A DNA stretch of 64,000 nt, taken from the NCBI GenBank assembly GCA_965279295.1, contig CBDIHQ010000005.1; one strand, 5' to 3'. This document shows positions 8,066-16,847 of this stretch, piece after piece (position 1 is the first letter of the stretch; every line of letters starts with the position of its first letter). Under the pieces are notes generated by a model, which worked only from the letters and a program-made list of their open reading frames with translations, made no database searches and was not told the DNA's origin. Source of the DNA: Aquabacter sp965279295 (lineage in GTDB: Bacteria; Pseudomonadota; Alphaproteobacteria; Rhizobiales; Xanthobacteraceae). The translations under genes were made by a program, and so were the position numbers.

Positions 8066-9952
8066 ATGTCGCTGAGCTTCCTTCGTGACAAGCAGCGCGC
8101 GCTGCCATTCGCCGCCGAGATCGGCGCGCTTGGCGTGGTGTTCGGTGATATCGGTACCAGCCCCCTCTATGCCCTGAAGCAGGGCGTGCTCGCGGTCGGG
8201 GGCACAAACTTCCTTCCCTCCGACGTCTTGGGCCTGCTGTCGCTCATCACCTGGAGCATCATCCTTTCCGTCACGGTAAAATACGTGATGCTGGTGCTGC
8301 GGGCCGACAACGACGGCGAAGGCGGCATCCTGGCGCTGGTCACGCTGCTCGATCTGCACCGCAGCGCCATCGGTCTGCGCTGGTATCTTCTGGCCGCCGG
8401 CCTCCTTGGCGCGGCCATGTTGATCGGCGATGGCGTGCTGACCCCGGCCATGTCGGTACTCTCCGCCATCGAAGGGCTGGAGGTCATTGCCCCACAACTC
8501 GATGCCTGGGTCGTGCCGATCACCGTGGTGGTGTTGCTGGGCGTATTCCTATCCCAGCGCCTCGGCACAGAACGGATCGCCAGTTTCTACGGCCCCATCA
8601 TGGTGCTGTGGTTCGGGGTTATCGGCATCCTCGGCATCTGGGGTATCACGCGGGCGCCCGAGGTGCTGATGGGTTTCGATCCGCGCCACGGGTTCAAGGT
8701 TCTCGCTGATCATCCCGGCCTTGCGGGCATCATCATCGGCGCGTGTTTCCTCGCTATCACCGGGGGCGAGGCGCTCTATGCCGACCTCGGGCATTTCGGG
8801 CGCAAGACCATCGCGCGCGCCTGGATGTTCATCGCCATGCCGGCGCTGCTGCTCAATTATTACGGCCAGGGCGCCATCCTGCTGCGGGACCCCAGCGCGC
8901 TGCGCAACCCGTTCTACGATCTCTGCCCCGACATTCTTGTGGTGCCGCTGCTGCTGTTGGCCACCGCCGCGACAGTGATTGCTTCCCAATCCATCATCAC
9001 CGGAGTGTTCTCTCTGGCGAAGCAGGCGATCGAACTTGGCTACCTGCCGCCCATGCGCATCCGCTACACCAGCGAGCATAATGAGCAGCACATCTATGTG
9101 GGGCGCCTGAACTGGTTGCTCATGATCGCCTGCATCGCCGTGGTGATCGGCTTCGAGGGCTCCGACCGGCTGGCGTCGGCCTACGGCATCGCCGTCGCCT
9201 TCGCGATGGTGACGACCTCGATCCTGTTCGTGGCGCAGGTGAAACGGGCGTGGAACTGGCCCAAGCCCGCGGTCTGGGCGCTTGGCATCTGCCTGCTCAG
9301 CCTTGATGCGGCCTTTGCCACCTCAAACCTCACCAAACTGCATGACGGCGGCTGGCTGCCGCTCAGCATTGCCGCACTGGTCATCCTTGTGATGGTGAGT
9401 TGGCGGCGCGGCCTTGAAGCTGTGGTGTCCCAACAGGTGCGCTTTACCGAGCCCCTTGACAGTTTCGTGACCCGGAAGGACCGCGCCAGCGACGGGGAAA
9501 GCCCGCGCACCGCGATCTTCCTGTCACGCGCCGGTGCTATGACGCCGGTGGCGCTCTCCCGCATGGCCGATGTGATGAAGGTGCGGTTCCATCGCTCGGT
9601 CATCGTCTCGGTCTGGATTGCGGCGCGCCCGCGCGTCTCGGTGGACGACCGTGTGCGCGTGACGGTGCTGGACGGCGCGTTCGTGCGGGTGGACCTCAGG
9701 TTCGGCTACATGCAACAGATCGATGTGCCCTCCGTTCTAGGGCCGGCGTTGAGCGCGCGCGGGATCGACCCGGACGAGGCGATTTATGTGATCGGCCACG
9801 AGCGCATCATTCCGCCGGACGAAATCCTGCGGCCGCGTGATTTGGTCGGCCATGTGTTCGCCTTCCTGGCCCGCAACGCCGAACGTTCGGTGGACCGTTT
9901 CGGCCTGCCGCGCAGCCGGACCATGGAAATCGGATATCCCGTAAAATTATAA
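8066..9952 (+). CDS. kup: Low-affinity potassium transporter Kup
   Basis: This protein of about 628 residues matches the KUP/HAK/KT family of K+ uptake proteins in the inner membrane, close to the 622 residues of E. coli Kup. The diagnostic segment GVVFGDIGTSPLYALKQ is near the N-terminus. About 12 hydrophobic segments fill residues 20-440, followed by a hydrophilic cytoplasmic tail of about 180 residues. Neither ATG 8066 nor the in-frame GTG at 8045 has a clear ribosome-binding site. I prefer the ATG on length. A second K+ system subunit, trkH, is at 24.7 kb. Confidence 0.95.
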   Translation: MSLSFLRDKQRALPFAAEIGALGVVFGDIGTSPLYALKQGVLAVGGTNFLPSDVLGLLSLITWSIILSVTVKYVMLVLRADNDGEGGILALVTLLDLHRSAIGLRWYLLAAGLLGAAMLIGDGVLTPAMSVLSAIEGLEVIAPQLDAWVVPITVVVLLGVFLSQRLGTERIASFYGPIMVLWFGVIGILGIWGITRAPEVLMGFDPRHGFKVLADHPGLAGIIIGACFLAITGGEALYADLGHFGRKTIARAWMFIAMPALLLNYYGQGAILLRDPSALRNPFYDLCPDILVVPLLLLATAATVIASQSIITGVFSLAKQAIELGYLPPMRIRYTSEHNEQHIYVGRLNWLLMIACIAVVIGFEGSDRLASAYGIAVAFAMVTTSILFVAQVKRAWNWPKPAVWALGICLLSLDAAFATSNLTKLHDGGWLPLSIAALVILVMVSWRRGLEAVVSQQVRFTEPLDSFVTRKDRASDGESPRTAIFLSRAGAMTPVALSRMADVMKVRFHRSVIVSVWIAARPRVSVDDRVRVTVLDGAFVRVDLRFGYMQQIDVPSVLGPALSARGIDPDEAIYVIGHERIIPPDEILRPRDLVGHVFAFLARNAERSVDRFGLPRSRTMEIGYPVKL

Positions 9953-10112
9953 TCGGGCTCCGACGTCGCCTTGGGATAGCCGCATCGCGGCGTTAATACC
10001 GGCGTCGCCGGATGCAGGCGACGTTACGTAAGCGGGGGATACTCAGTCTCCCTCAAACGTGCTTGTCTGACGCGTCGGCACGACCAGCGCCGGCTGGGGG
10101 GAATGGTAGTTC

Positions 10113-11141
10113 ATGGGGAAGTCACGAATCTGGACCTTCCTGCGCGACAGGGTGGGGTTGCACGGCATCGGCCTGGTGCTGAGCCTGGCGATCATCGGCT
10201 TTGCCGTGTTTGTCCTTTGGACCATGCTGAAAGGCCTGCATTTCTCCGACGTGATGGAGGCACTGAAGGCGAAGAACCCCTGGTATGTGCTCGCCGCTTT
10301 CGGGCTGGTGTGCTGCGCCTATCTCACCTTGACGCTGTATGATTTTTTCGCCCTTCGAACCATCGGGCGAAACCACATTCCCTATCGCGTCGCCGCGCTG
10401 GCGGGCTTCTGCTCCTATTCCGTCGGCCACAACGTGGGCTTCACGGTCTTCACCGGCGGATCGGTGCGCTACCGCATTTATTCCGCCTGGGGCCTCAGTG
10501 CGATCGACGTGGCGAAGATCTGCTTCGTCGCGGGTTTGACCTTCTGGCTCGGCAACATCGCGGTGCTTGGGCTGGGAATCATCATCCATCCGGACGCGGC
10601 GACGGCGGTTGACCAGCTTCCCCCGCTGGTCAATCGCCTGATCGGCTGCGCCGCGATTGCGATTCTGCTCGGCTATATCACCTGGGTCAGCCTCGCCCCG
10701 CGCAAGATCGGGCGCTCCACATGGTTCGTGACGCTGCCGGCGGGAAAACTGACCTTGGTGCAGGTCGGCATCGGCATTCTCGACCTCAGCCTGTGCGCCG
10801 CCGCCATGTACATGCTGATGCCGGAAAGCCCGTACATCGACCCGATCTCGCTGTCCGTCATCTTCGTGACGGCGACGCTTTTAGGCTTTGCCAGCCATGC
10901 GCCCGGCGGTCTCGGCGTGTTCGACGCAGCGCTTCTGATCGCTCTGCCGCAGTTCAATAAGGAGGAGATGGTCGGCGCGCTGCTGCTGTTCCGGCTGTTC
11001 TACTACATCATTCCGTTTGCGTTCGCGCTTCTGCTTCTCGGCAGCCGCGAACTCTCCATCTCCCTGCGCAGCCGGCGTGCGCGGGCCGAGGCTGCGGCCT
11101 CGGCGCGAGTGGAAGCAGGCTCGAACTCGGCGGCGGAATAA
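10113..11141 (+). CDS. YbhN-family integral membrane protein (LPG-synthase TM-like)
   Basis: This 342-residue protein has about eight hydrophobic segments and belongs to the YbhN/UPF0104 family, which is homologous to the flippase domain of lysylphosphatidylglycerol synthase MprF. The family signature here is FTGGSVRYRIYSAWGLS around residues 113-129, with SHAPGGLGVFDA near 266. No aminoacyl-transferase domain is attached, so it is the membrane part alone. A GGGGGGA ribosome-binding site precedes the ATG. It follows kup by 160 bases and probably has its own promoter. Its function is unknown beyond a likely role in lipid handling. Confidence 0.85.
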   Translation: MGKSRIWTFLRDRVGLHGIGLVLSLAIIGFAVFVLWTMLKGLHFSDVMEALKAKNPWYVLAAFGLVCCAYLTLTLYDFFALRTIGRNHIPYRVAALAGFCSYSVGHNVGFTVFTGGSVRYRIYSAWGLSAIDVAKICFVAGLTFWLGNIAVLGLGIIIHPDAATAVDQLPPLVNRLIGCAAIAILLGYITWVSLAPRKIGRSTWFVTLPAGKLTLVQVGIGILDLSLCAAAMYMLMPESPYIDPISLSVIFVTATLLGFASHAPGGLGVFDAALLIALPQFNKEEMVGALLLFRLFYYIIPFAFALLLLGSRELSISLRSRRARAEAAASARVEAGSNSAAE

Positions 11142-11147
11142 GCGCGG

Positions 11148-11756
11148 CTATTTGCCGAGCAGGCCCTTCAGGAGGTTGGCGGCGCCCGGCGGTACCTTGA
11201 AGGTCTGGGTGCCCGGCGGCAGTTGGAACAGGGACTTGTCCTGCGGTGCGCGCGTCAGGCTGGTCGCTTCATAGACGAGTTGCCGCTGGCCCTTGATGTC
11301 CACTTCGGTGCGCAGCGGAATGCCGTCCGGGGTGATGCAGGCAAAGGCGGGACCGCCTACCTCGGTCTTGTCCACGCGCCAGATTTCGCATGGCTGACCG
11401 GCCACTTCGCTGGGTCCCATGCGCACCCCGTCCCCGCTTGGCATGGCAAGGCGATAGGCCGGCGGCGCATCGGCTTCGGCGGCAGCCTTGGGGATGTCCG
11501 GCAGCATCAGCAGCATCTTGCCGGTTCTCATGTCGATGATGCCTAGGGTGCTGGACGGCAGTTTCGGTCCCGCGATCAGAACGCGCATCTTAGCGCCGCT
11601 ATGGGCCAGATCCATCGTCGCGCCCTGCTGCAGCTTCGCCTTTAGGGCGAAATCGATCTCCGGCACCGGGATCGGTTCGGCCTTGGCGATATCGGCGCCC
11701 ACCGCGAGTGCGGTGGCGGCGCAGAGTGCGATGCGGGTGTTGCGCGTGAAGTCCAT
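11148..11756 (-). CDS. Exported protein of unknown function, 202 aa
   Basis: The N-terminus is a signal peptide (basic start, hydrophobic core IALCAATALAVGADIAKA, cleavage probably after AKA), so the mature protein of about 178 residues should be periplasmic. It begins EPIPVPEIDFALKAKL and has patterns such as GPSEVAGQPCEIWRVDKT and FACITPDGIPLRTEVD. These resemble DUF4412-like proteins, in which a Cys pair and beta-rich repeats are common. That placement is tentative. It converges on the YbhN gene, 6 bases apart. Confidence 0.7.
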   Translation of the reverse strand: MDFTRNTRIALCAATALAVGADIAKAEPIPVPEIDFALKAKLQQGATMDLAHSGAKMRVLIAGPKLPSSTLGIIDMRTGKMLLMLPDIPKAAAEADAPPAYRLAMPSGDGVRMGPSEVAGQPCEIWRVDKTEVGGPAFACITPDGIPLRTEVDIKGQRQLVYEATSLTRAPQDKSLFQLPPGTQTFKVPPGAANLLKGLLGK

Positions 11757-12033
11757 GTGTCCTTCCTAACCCCTGCACGATGAATGTCGAGTGGCGCGCC
11801 GGTCACAAGCCCAAGGTTGGAGGCGCCCGAAAGTTCCCGTTTCCGGCCATGCGCCGGGATGACGAAGCCAGTGTCTTATTGCGTTCGTAAAACCGTCCCA
11901 GCATAAGCAGAATTACCGGAATGCGTCGGAATGGCGCGTCGGTGCGGCGCGGGGCGCCATCCGCGTGCGCAAAAGCACGCAATCGGGAGGTTGGCGTGCC
12001 AGGACACATGGGGTCAGGTTTGCGGGGGTGGTC

Positions 12034-13362
12034 ATGAGTTGGCCCGCCACATCCGGTGCATCGAGCGAGCGGGGCCCGGTTTCGCGCTGGCGGCTTTATG
12101 CACCTGTTCTCGGCTGCGTGGCGGTCGTGGGCATTGCGGGTGTGACGATGGACATGACCCATCCGCTCTTCGCCTTCGCTGTATTCGTAGCGGCGGCGAT
12201 TGGCTGTGCCTTCTGTGATGTCAGGCGCGTCGCGCCCGTATCGATCCCCGAACCCGCTCCCATTCCGGCACGCTGGGGCGTGGATGGCGCCGTGGGTGCC
12301 GTTGTGCTTGCGCTGCCGGAGCCCGCCCTGCTGCTGACCCCGGAGGGCGACATATTGATCGCCAATGAGCGCGTCGCGCTTTCGGTCGGGCCGGCAAAGG
12401 TGGGCGATCCCCTGTCCTTCCTGGTGCGTGTGCCCGAAGTGCTGGAGGCGGTGCGCTCCTGCGCGCGCGACGGACTGCCCCGGCGGGTGGAGTTCGGCGA
12501 GCGGATCCCGCTGGATCGCTGGCTTGAGGCGCACATCGTGCCGTTGCGTCTGCTGGAAAGCCGGCGCTCGCGGGGCGCCGAGGCGCCCGCGCCCGACACG
12601 GTACTTCTTACGTTTCGGGATCTCACCCAGCAGCGCCGGGTCGAGCAGATGCGGGCGGACTTCGTCGCCAATGCCAGCCACGAATTGCGCACGCCGCTGG
12701 CATCGCTCTCTGGCTTCATCGAGACCCTGATGGGGCCGGCCCGTAACGACCCCGCCGCGCGTGAGCGGTTTCTCGGTATCATGGTGGCGCAGGCGCGCCG
12801 CATGTCGCGCCTCATCGACGACCTGCTCTCGCTCTCCCGCATCGAGCTGAAGGCCCATGTGCGGCCCGAGACGGCTGTGGACCTCGGCATGATCGTCGCC
12901 CATGTGTGCGAAACCCTTTCCCCGCTGGCACGCGAGCGTGGGGTCGAACTGAATGTGGAGCGGCCATCCGACCCGGTGCTGGTTCTTGGCGAGCGGGACG
13001 AACTGATCCGCCTGATCGAGAACCTCGTGGAGAACGCCCTGAAATACGGCGCCTCGGGCAAGCGCGTGGATGTGAAGGTGGGGTGTGAGGGGGGGCATGA
13101 GCCGCCCGCGGCCGTGGTGTCCGTGCGGGATTACGGGCCGGGCATTTCCCCCGAGCATTTGCCGCGCCTGACTGAGCGGTTCTATCGGGTCGATATCGCC
13201 GCCAGCCGGGAGCAGGGCGGCACCGGCCTCGGTCTTGCCATCGTCAAGCATATCGTCGCCCGCCATCGGGGTAGATTGTCCATCGATAGCCAGCCGGAAG
13301 AGGGCGCTACTTTCACATTTCGGCTCGATCGCGTTTTCCGGCCGGAGAAAATAGCGAACTGA
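12034..13362 (+). CDS. phoR: Phosphate-regulon sensor histidine kinase
   Basis: This 442-residue kinase senses phosphate limitation through the Pst transporter and PhoU, then phosphorylates PhoB. Two N-terminal transmembrane helices (about residues 18-60) are followed by a short PAS-like region (about 85-195). The H-box NASHELRTPLASLSGF has its phospho-acceptor at His216. The ATPase domain shows the N-box NLVENALKYG, G1 DYGPGIS and G2 GGTGLGLAIVKHIV. ATG 12034 starts just before the first helix and has a G-rich upstream site. Earlier in-frame starts add non-conserved sequence. The gene heads the pho/pst block, 138 bases before pstS. Confidence 0.93.
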   Translation: MSWPATSGASSERGPVSRWRLYAPVLGCVAVVGIAGVTMDMTHPLFAFAVFVAAAIGCAFCDVRRVAPVSIPEPAPIPARWGVDGAVGAVVLALPEPALLLTPEGDILIANERVALSVGPAKVGDPLSFLVRVPEVLEAVRSCARDGLPRRVEFGERIPLDRWLEAHIVPLRLLESRRSRGAEAPAPDTVLLTFRDLTQQRRVEQMRADFVANASHELRTPLASLSGFIETLMGPARNDPAARERFLGIMVAQARRMSRLIDDLLSLSRIELKAHVRPETAVDLGMIVAHVCETLSPLARERGVELNVERPSDPVLVLGERDELIRLIENLVENALKYGASGKRVDVKVGCEGGHEPPAAVVSVRDYGPGISPEHLPRLTERFYRVDIAASREQGGTGLGLAIVKHIVARHRGRLSIDSQPEEGATFTFRLDRVFRPEKIAN

Positions 13363-13374
13363 CAAGGGCTTACT

Positions 13375-13403
13375 CTGTCATTCAACTGTCACCGCTCAGT
13401 CAT
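13375..13403 (+). promoter_or_regulatory. Pho box with three half-sites upstream of pstS
   Basis: Three direct repeats spaced exactly 11 bp apart, CTGTCAT (13375), CTGTCAC (13386) and CAGTCAT (13397), match the PhoB-binding consensus. The first two form a full Pho box with a 4-base spacer. The third overlaps a -10-like CATAGA. It starts 12 bases after the phoR stop, so phosphate starvation should induce pstS and the genes downstream from here. Confidence 0.9.
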
Positions 13404-13500
13404 AGAACGGTGGCGCCCGAGGACTAGAAGTTCCGGGCTCGTGCTGCCCCACGGCCTGACGGCTGGAACGGCGGCGCGTGAATGACAAGGAGACACCCCC

Positions 13501-14544
13501 GTGAAGCACATCACCGTTCTTGGCGCAGCGATCGCGCTGGCCGGATCCCTGGTCGCCGGCAGCGCGTCCGCAGTCGACATCAACGGCGCCGGCGCGTCGT
13601 TCCCGGCACCCGTGTACCAGTCTTGGGGCCAGAAGTTCAAAGAGAAGACGGGCTCGGCCCTGAACTATCAGTCCATCGGCTCCGGCGGCGGACAGAATCA
13701 GATCATCAACCGCACGGTTGATTTCGGCGCCTCGGACGCGCCCATGGACAGCGCCAAGCTGACCTCCAACAACCTGCTGCAGTTCCCGACCGTCATCGGC
13801 TCTGTGGTGGCGACCGTCAATCTCGACGGTATCACGACCGACCAGCTCAAGCTGACCGGCCCGGTGCTGGCCGACATCTATCTCGGCAAGATCACTAAGT
13901 GGAACGACAAGGTCATCGCCGACCTGAACCCCGACCTGAAGCTGCCGTCGACCGCCATCGTGCCGGTCTATCGGTCGGATTCCTCGGGCACCACCTACAT
14001 CTTCACCACCTACCTCTCGGACGTGAGCCCGGATTGGAAGGCCAAGGTCGGCGCCGCCACCTCGGTCCAGTGGCCGACCGGCGCTGGCGCGAAGGGCAAT
14101 GAAGGCGTCACCGGCAACGTGAAGAACGTGAAGGGCGGCATCGGCTACGTGGAATATATCTACGCGGCTTCCAACAAGCTGACCGTCACCGCGCTCCAGA
14201 ACAAGGCCGGCAAGTTCGTGACCCCGAGCGTCAAGGCGTTCGAGGCCGCTGCCGCCGGCGCCGACTGGGAAGGCTCAAAGGACTTCGCCGCTTCCATGAT
14301 CAACACGGCTGGCGAGACCTCGTGGCCGATCGTGAGCCCGACCTACATCCTGCTGCCGAAGAACCCCACCAACGTGGATGCTTCGCGCGAAGTGATGAAG
14401 TTCTTCGACTGGGCCTACGGCAAGGAAGGCCGCGAGACCGCCGAGAGCCTCCACTACGTGCCGCTGCCGACCTCGGTGGTGGATCGCGTGAAGGCCGCCT
14501 GGAAGGCGGAAATCAAGGCGCCGGACGGAAAGCCGGTGTTCTGA
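13501..14544 (+). CDS. pstS: Phosphate ABC transporter, substrate-binding protein
   Basis: This 347-residue periplasmic protein binds phosphate and delivers it to PstCAB. It has a clear signal peptide (about 24 residues ending ASA) followed by the family opening INGAGASFPAPVYQSW. Phosphate-contact segments such as SDAPMDSAKL and SDSSGTTYIFTTYL are visible. Its length matches E. coli PstS (346). It starts at GTG with a purine-rich AAGGAGA site upstream, and the Pho box lies about 100 bases before it. The hairpin following its stop suggests that pstS is expressed above the rest of the operon. Confidence 0.97.
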   Translation: MKHITVLGAAIALAGSLVAGSASAVDINGAGASFPAPVYQSWGQKFKEKTGSALNYQSIGSGGGQNQIINRTVDFGASDAPMDSAKLTSNNLLQFPTVIGSVVATVNLDGITTDQLKLTGPVLADIYLGKITKWNDKVIADLNPDLKLPSTAIVPVYRSDSSGTTYIFTTYLSDVSPDWKAKVGAATSVQWPTGAGAKGNEGVTGNVKNVKGGIGYVEYIYAASNKLTVTALQNKAGKFVTPSVKAFEAAAAGADWEGSKDFAASMINTAGETSWPIVSPTYILLPKNPTNVDASREVMKFFDWAYGKEGRETAESLHYVPLPTSVVDRVKAAWKAEIKAPDGKPVF

Positions 14545-14560
14545 ACACCTAACTGACATC

Positions 14561-14592
14561 GGCGCGTCTCCCGCGGGGGTGGGAGACGCGCC
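14561..14592 (+). terminator. 12-bp hairpin between pstS and pstC
   Basis: GGCGCGTCTCCC (14561-14572) pairs perfectly with GGGAGACGCGCC (14581-14592) around an 8-base loop, 16 bases after pstS. There is no T-run. It fits an mRNA 3' stabiliser or partial terminator that lets pstS transcript exceed that of pstCAB. Confidence 0.7.
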
Positions 14593-14913
14593 GGCTGCTC
14601 GGCAGCCGGGCCAGGGCGCTCATCCGCGCTGCTGAACGCCGAATAAGACCCAGACATCGCGTGCCGCTTGAACGGCATGGTGGGGTGGAAACTAAGATTT
14701 CGAGATTCGTACCGATTGGCGTTTGCGACGCGATATTTTCCCGGTCGGTTCCGCGTTGCGCGGGCTCACGGCCGCCGGGTTGAGTTGGGGCGGGATGGTG
14801 GGCTGAAGCCGGCCGTTCCAGGGAATAACGGGCGAGCGGACCGAGGGCGGGGGCCCGTCGGCTGGTCTTCTGCCACGCGGATGGCGTGGGTGCGATTGGG
14901 GAAGATCCGGACT
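14593..14913. other. Gene-free stretch before pstC
   Basis: About 320 bases after the pstS hairpin hold no supported gene. An open frame from 14668 is continuous with pstC, but its extra 82 codons are Arg/Gly-rich and unlike PstC. No second Pho box was seen here, so pstCAB-phoU-phoB probably depends on read-through from pstS or on an unrecognised promoter. Confidence 0.45.
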
Positions 14914-15888
14914 ATGGACGCGACGATCACTTCAAAAAGCAGCGGGCTCGTGCCCATCGACAAGGCGAAGCCGACCGGCGCAATCGCAGACCCGATCTTC
15001 GTGGGTGCGCTCTGGGCCAGCGGCATTTTTGTTCTGATCCTTCTGGGCCTCATCATCGCCCAGTTGTTTGAAGGCGGCCTGCCGGCGCTGCGCCACTTCG
15101 GCATCAACTTCATCTGGAGCCCGAACTGGAACCCGGTGACCGAGAACTTCGGCGCCCTGGTGATGGTCTATGGCACCGTCTTCAGCGCCGTCATCGCGGT
15201 GGTTTTCGCACTGCCCTTGTCGTTCGGCATTGCCTTCTTCCTCACCGAGATCGCGCCGCAGGGCCTGCGGCGCCCCATCGGCGTCGCGGTGCAACTGCTC
15301 GCGGCTGTGCCCTCGATCATCTACGGCATGTGGGGCTTCTTCGTTATCGTCCCGCTGATCGCAACCTATGTGCAGCCGCCGATGATCGAATGGCTGAGCG
15401 ACATCCCGGTGATCGGCGCCCTGTTCGTCGGTCCCCCGCTCGGCTCCGGCATGCTCACCGCCGGCCTGATCCTCGCGGTCATGATCATCCCCTTCATCAC
15501 GGCGATGTTCGTGGAGACGCTGGAATCCGTGCCGCCCATGCTGAAGGAATCGGCTTACGGCGTCGGCGCCACCACCTATGAGGTCTACCGCAACGTCTCG
15601 ATCCCCTACGGCAGCACGGCCATGGTCGGTGCTGTCATGCTCGGCCTTGGCCGCGCGCTGGGCGAGACCATGGCGGTGACCTTCGTCATCGGCAATGCGA
15701 CGCGCCTTTCGGCGTCCCTGTTCGCGCCGGGCGCGACCATCGCCTCGACCATCGCGAACGAATTTCCCGAGGCGCCCATCGGCTCCCTGAAGCTGACCTC
15801 GCTGCTTCAGCTCGGCTTCATGCTGTTTGTGATCTCGTTCATCGTCCTTGCACTGTCCCGGGCGCTCGTGCGCTCGCGGCTCGACTGA
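14914..15888 (+). CDS. pstC: Phosphate ABC transporter, permease PstC
   Basis: This 324-residue inner-membrane permease pairs with PstA to form the phosphate channel. A cytoplasmic N-terminus is followed by a helix at about residues 28-50, then the ABC-permease core of five further helices. The EAA-type loop ESAYGVGATTYEVYRNVSIP, which docks on PstB, is near residues 211-230. I chose ATG 14914, giving MDATITSKSSGL, because further upstream sequence is not PstC-like. Its ribosome-binding site is weak. An ATG at 14881 is an alternative. It is followed by pstA after 17 bases. Confidence 0.93.
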   Translation: MDATITSKSSGLVPIDKAKPTGAIADPIFVGALWASGIFVLILLGLIIAQLFEGGLPALRHFGINFIWSPNWNPVTENFGALVMVYGTVFSAVIAVVFALPLSFGIAFFLTEIAPQGLRRPIGVAVQLLAAVPSIIYGMWGFFVIVPLIATYVQPPMIEWLSDIPVIGALFVGPPLGSGMLTAGLILAVMIIPFITAMFVETLESVPPMLKESAYGVGATTYEVYRNVSIPYGSTAMVGAVMLGLGRALGETMAVTFVIGNATRLSASLFAPGATIASTIANEFPEAPIGSLKLTSLLQLGFMLFVISFIVLALSRALVRSRLD

Positions 15889-15905
15889 CCGGGAAGGATA
15901 AAGCC

Positions 15906-16739
15906 ATGACTTCCCTCGCCGCACGCCGCGCCAAGGACAGCACCGTCAAGGTGATCTCCACCGGCTTCGCCGCCTTCGCCATCTTTCTACTGGCGTGGAT
16001 TCTCTGGACGCTTGTTTCGCGGGGGCTTCCCGCCCTCTCGCTTACCGTCTTCACCAACGTGACCATGCCGCCCGGCATGAAGGGCGGTCTCGCCAACGCC
16101 ATCGTCGGCTCGCTGATCCAGATCACCCTGGCGCTGGTCATCGGCGGTCCCATCGGAATGCTCTGCGGGACCTTCCTCGCTGAGAACGGCAAGGGCACGA
16201 AAATCGGTTCTGCTGCCCGCTTCGTGAACGACATCCTGCTCTCGGCCCCCTCGATCCTCGTGGGCCTGTTCATCTACCAGTTCCTGGTGGTGCCGTTCGG
16301 CGGGTTCTCCGGATGGGCGGGCAGCATCGCCCTCGCCATCCTGGTGATCCCGGTGATCGTGCGCACCACCGAGGACATGCTGAACCTGGTCCCCGTGGGC
16401 CTGCGCGAAGCGGCGTTCGCCCTGGGCGCGCCGAAGTGGAAAGTGGTGATGCTGGTGACATGGCGCGCGGCGAAGGCCGGCATCGTCACGGGTATCCTGC
16501 TCGCGGTGGCTCGTGCCGCCGGAGAGACCGCGCCCCTGCTGTTCACCTCGCTGGGCAACAATTCCTGGTCGGTGGATCTCTCCAAGCCCATGGCGAGCCT
16601 GCCCATCGCCATCTATCAATATGCCGGAAGCCCCTACGAGGATTGGGTCGCCCTGGCGTGGGCGGGAGCATTGCTGATCACGGTCGGCGTGCTCGTTCTG
16701 AACGTCGTGTCGCGCCTGGTTCTGGCGCGGACGCGGTGA
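15906..16739 (+). CDS. pstA: Phosphate ABC transporter, permease PstA
   Basis: This 277-residue partner of PstC has six hydrophobic segments. The conserved loop LREAAFALGAPKWKVVMLVT (about residues 166-185) is the ATPase-contact segment, and GETAPLLFTSLG follows near 210, as in other PstA proteins. An AAGGATAAAGCC ribosome-binding site precedes ATG 15906. Its length agrees with the family (about 280). It lies 17 bases after pstC and 108 bases before pstB, in one transcription unit. Confidence 0.95.
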   Translation: MTSLAARRAKDSTVKVISTGFAAFAIFLLAWILWTLVSRGLPALSLTVFTNVTMPPGMKGGLANAIVGSLIQITLALVIGGPIGMLCGTFLAENGKGTKIGSAARFVNDILLSAPSILVGLFIYQFLVVPFGGFSGWAGSIALAILVIPVIVRTTEDMLNLVPVGLREAAFALGAPKWKVVMLVTWRAAKAGIVTGILLAVARAAGETAPLLFTSLGNNSWSVDLSKPMASLPIAIYQYAGSPYEDWVALAWAGALLITVGVLVLNVVSRLVLARTR

Positions 16740-16847
16740 TCTGACCGCACCCTGATGCGGCGGCCCGCTGGGCCGTCGCGACACCCAATGAGATTAATCC
16801 GGGGCCGCCCGACAGGCCGCGAACTTCAAAGATCGAAGAGGCCCAAC

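Noticed and set aside
7884..8075. 63-codon frame with GTG start upstream of kup
   Set aside because: Although a GGGAG lies nearby, the Cys/Arg-rich product has no family likeness and overlaps the kup start.
11803..13365. 520-codon open frame antisense to phoR
   Set aside because: The sense strand has complete histidine-kinase motifs. The antisense product has none.
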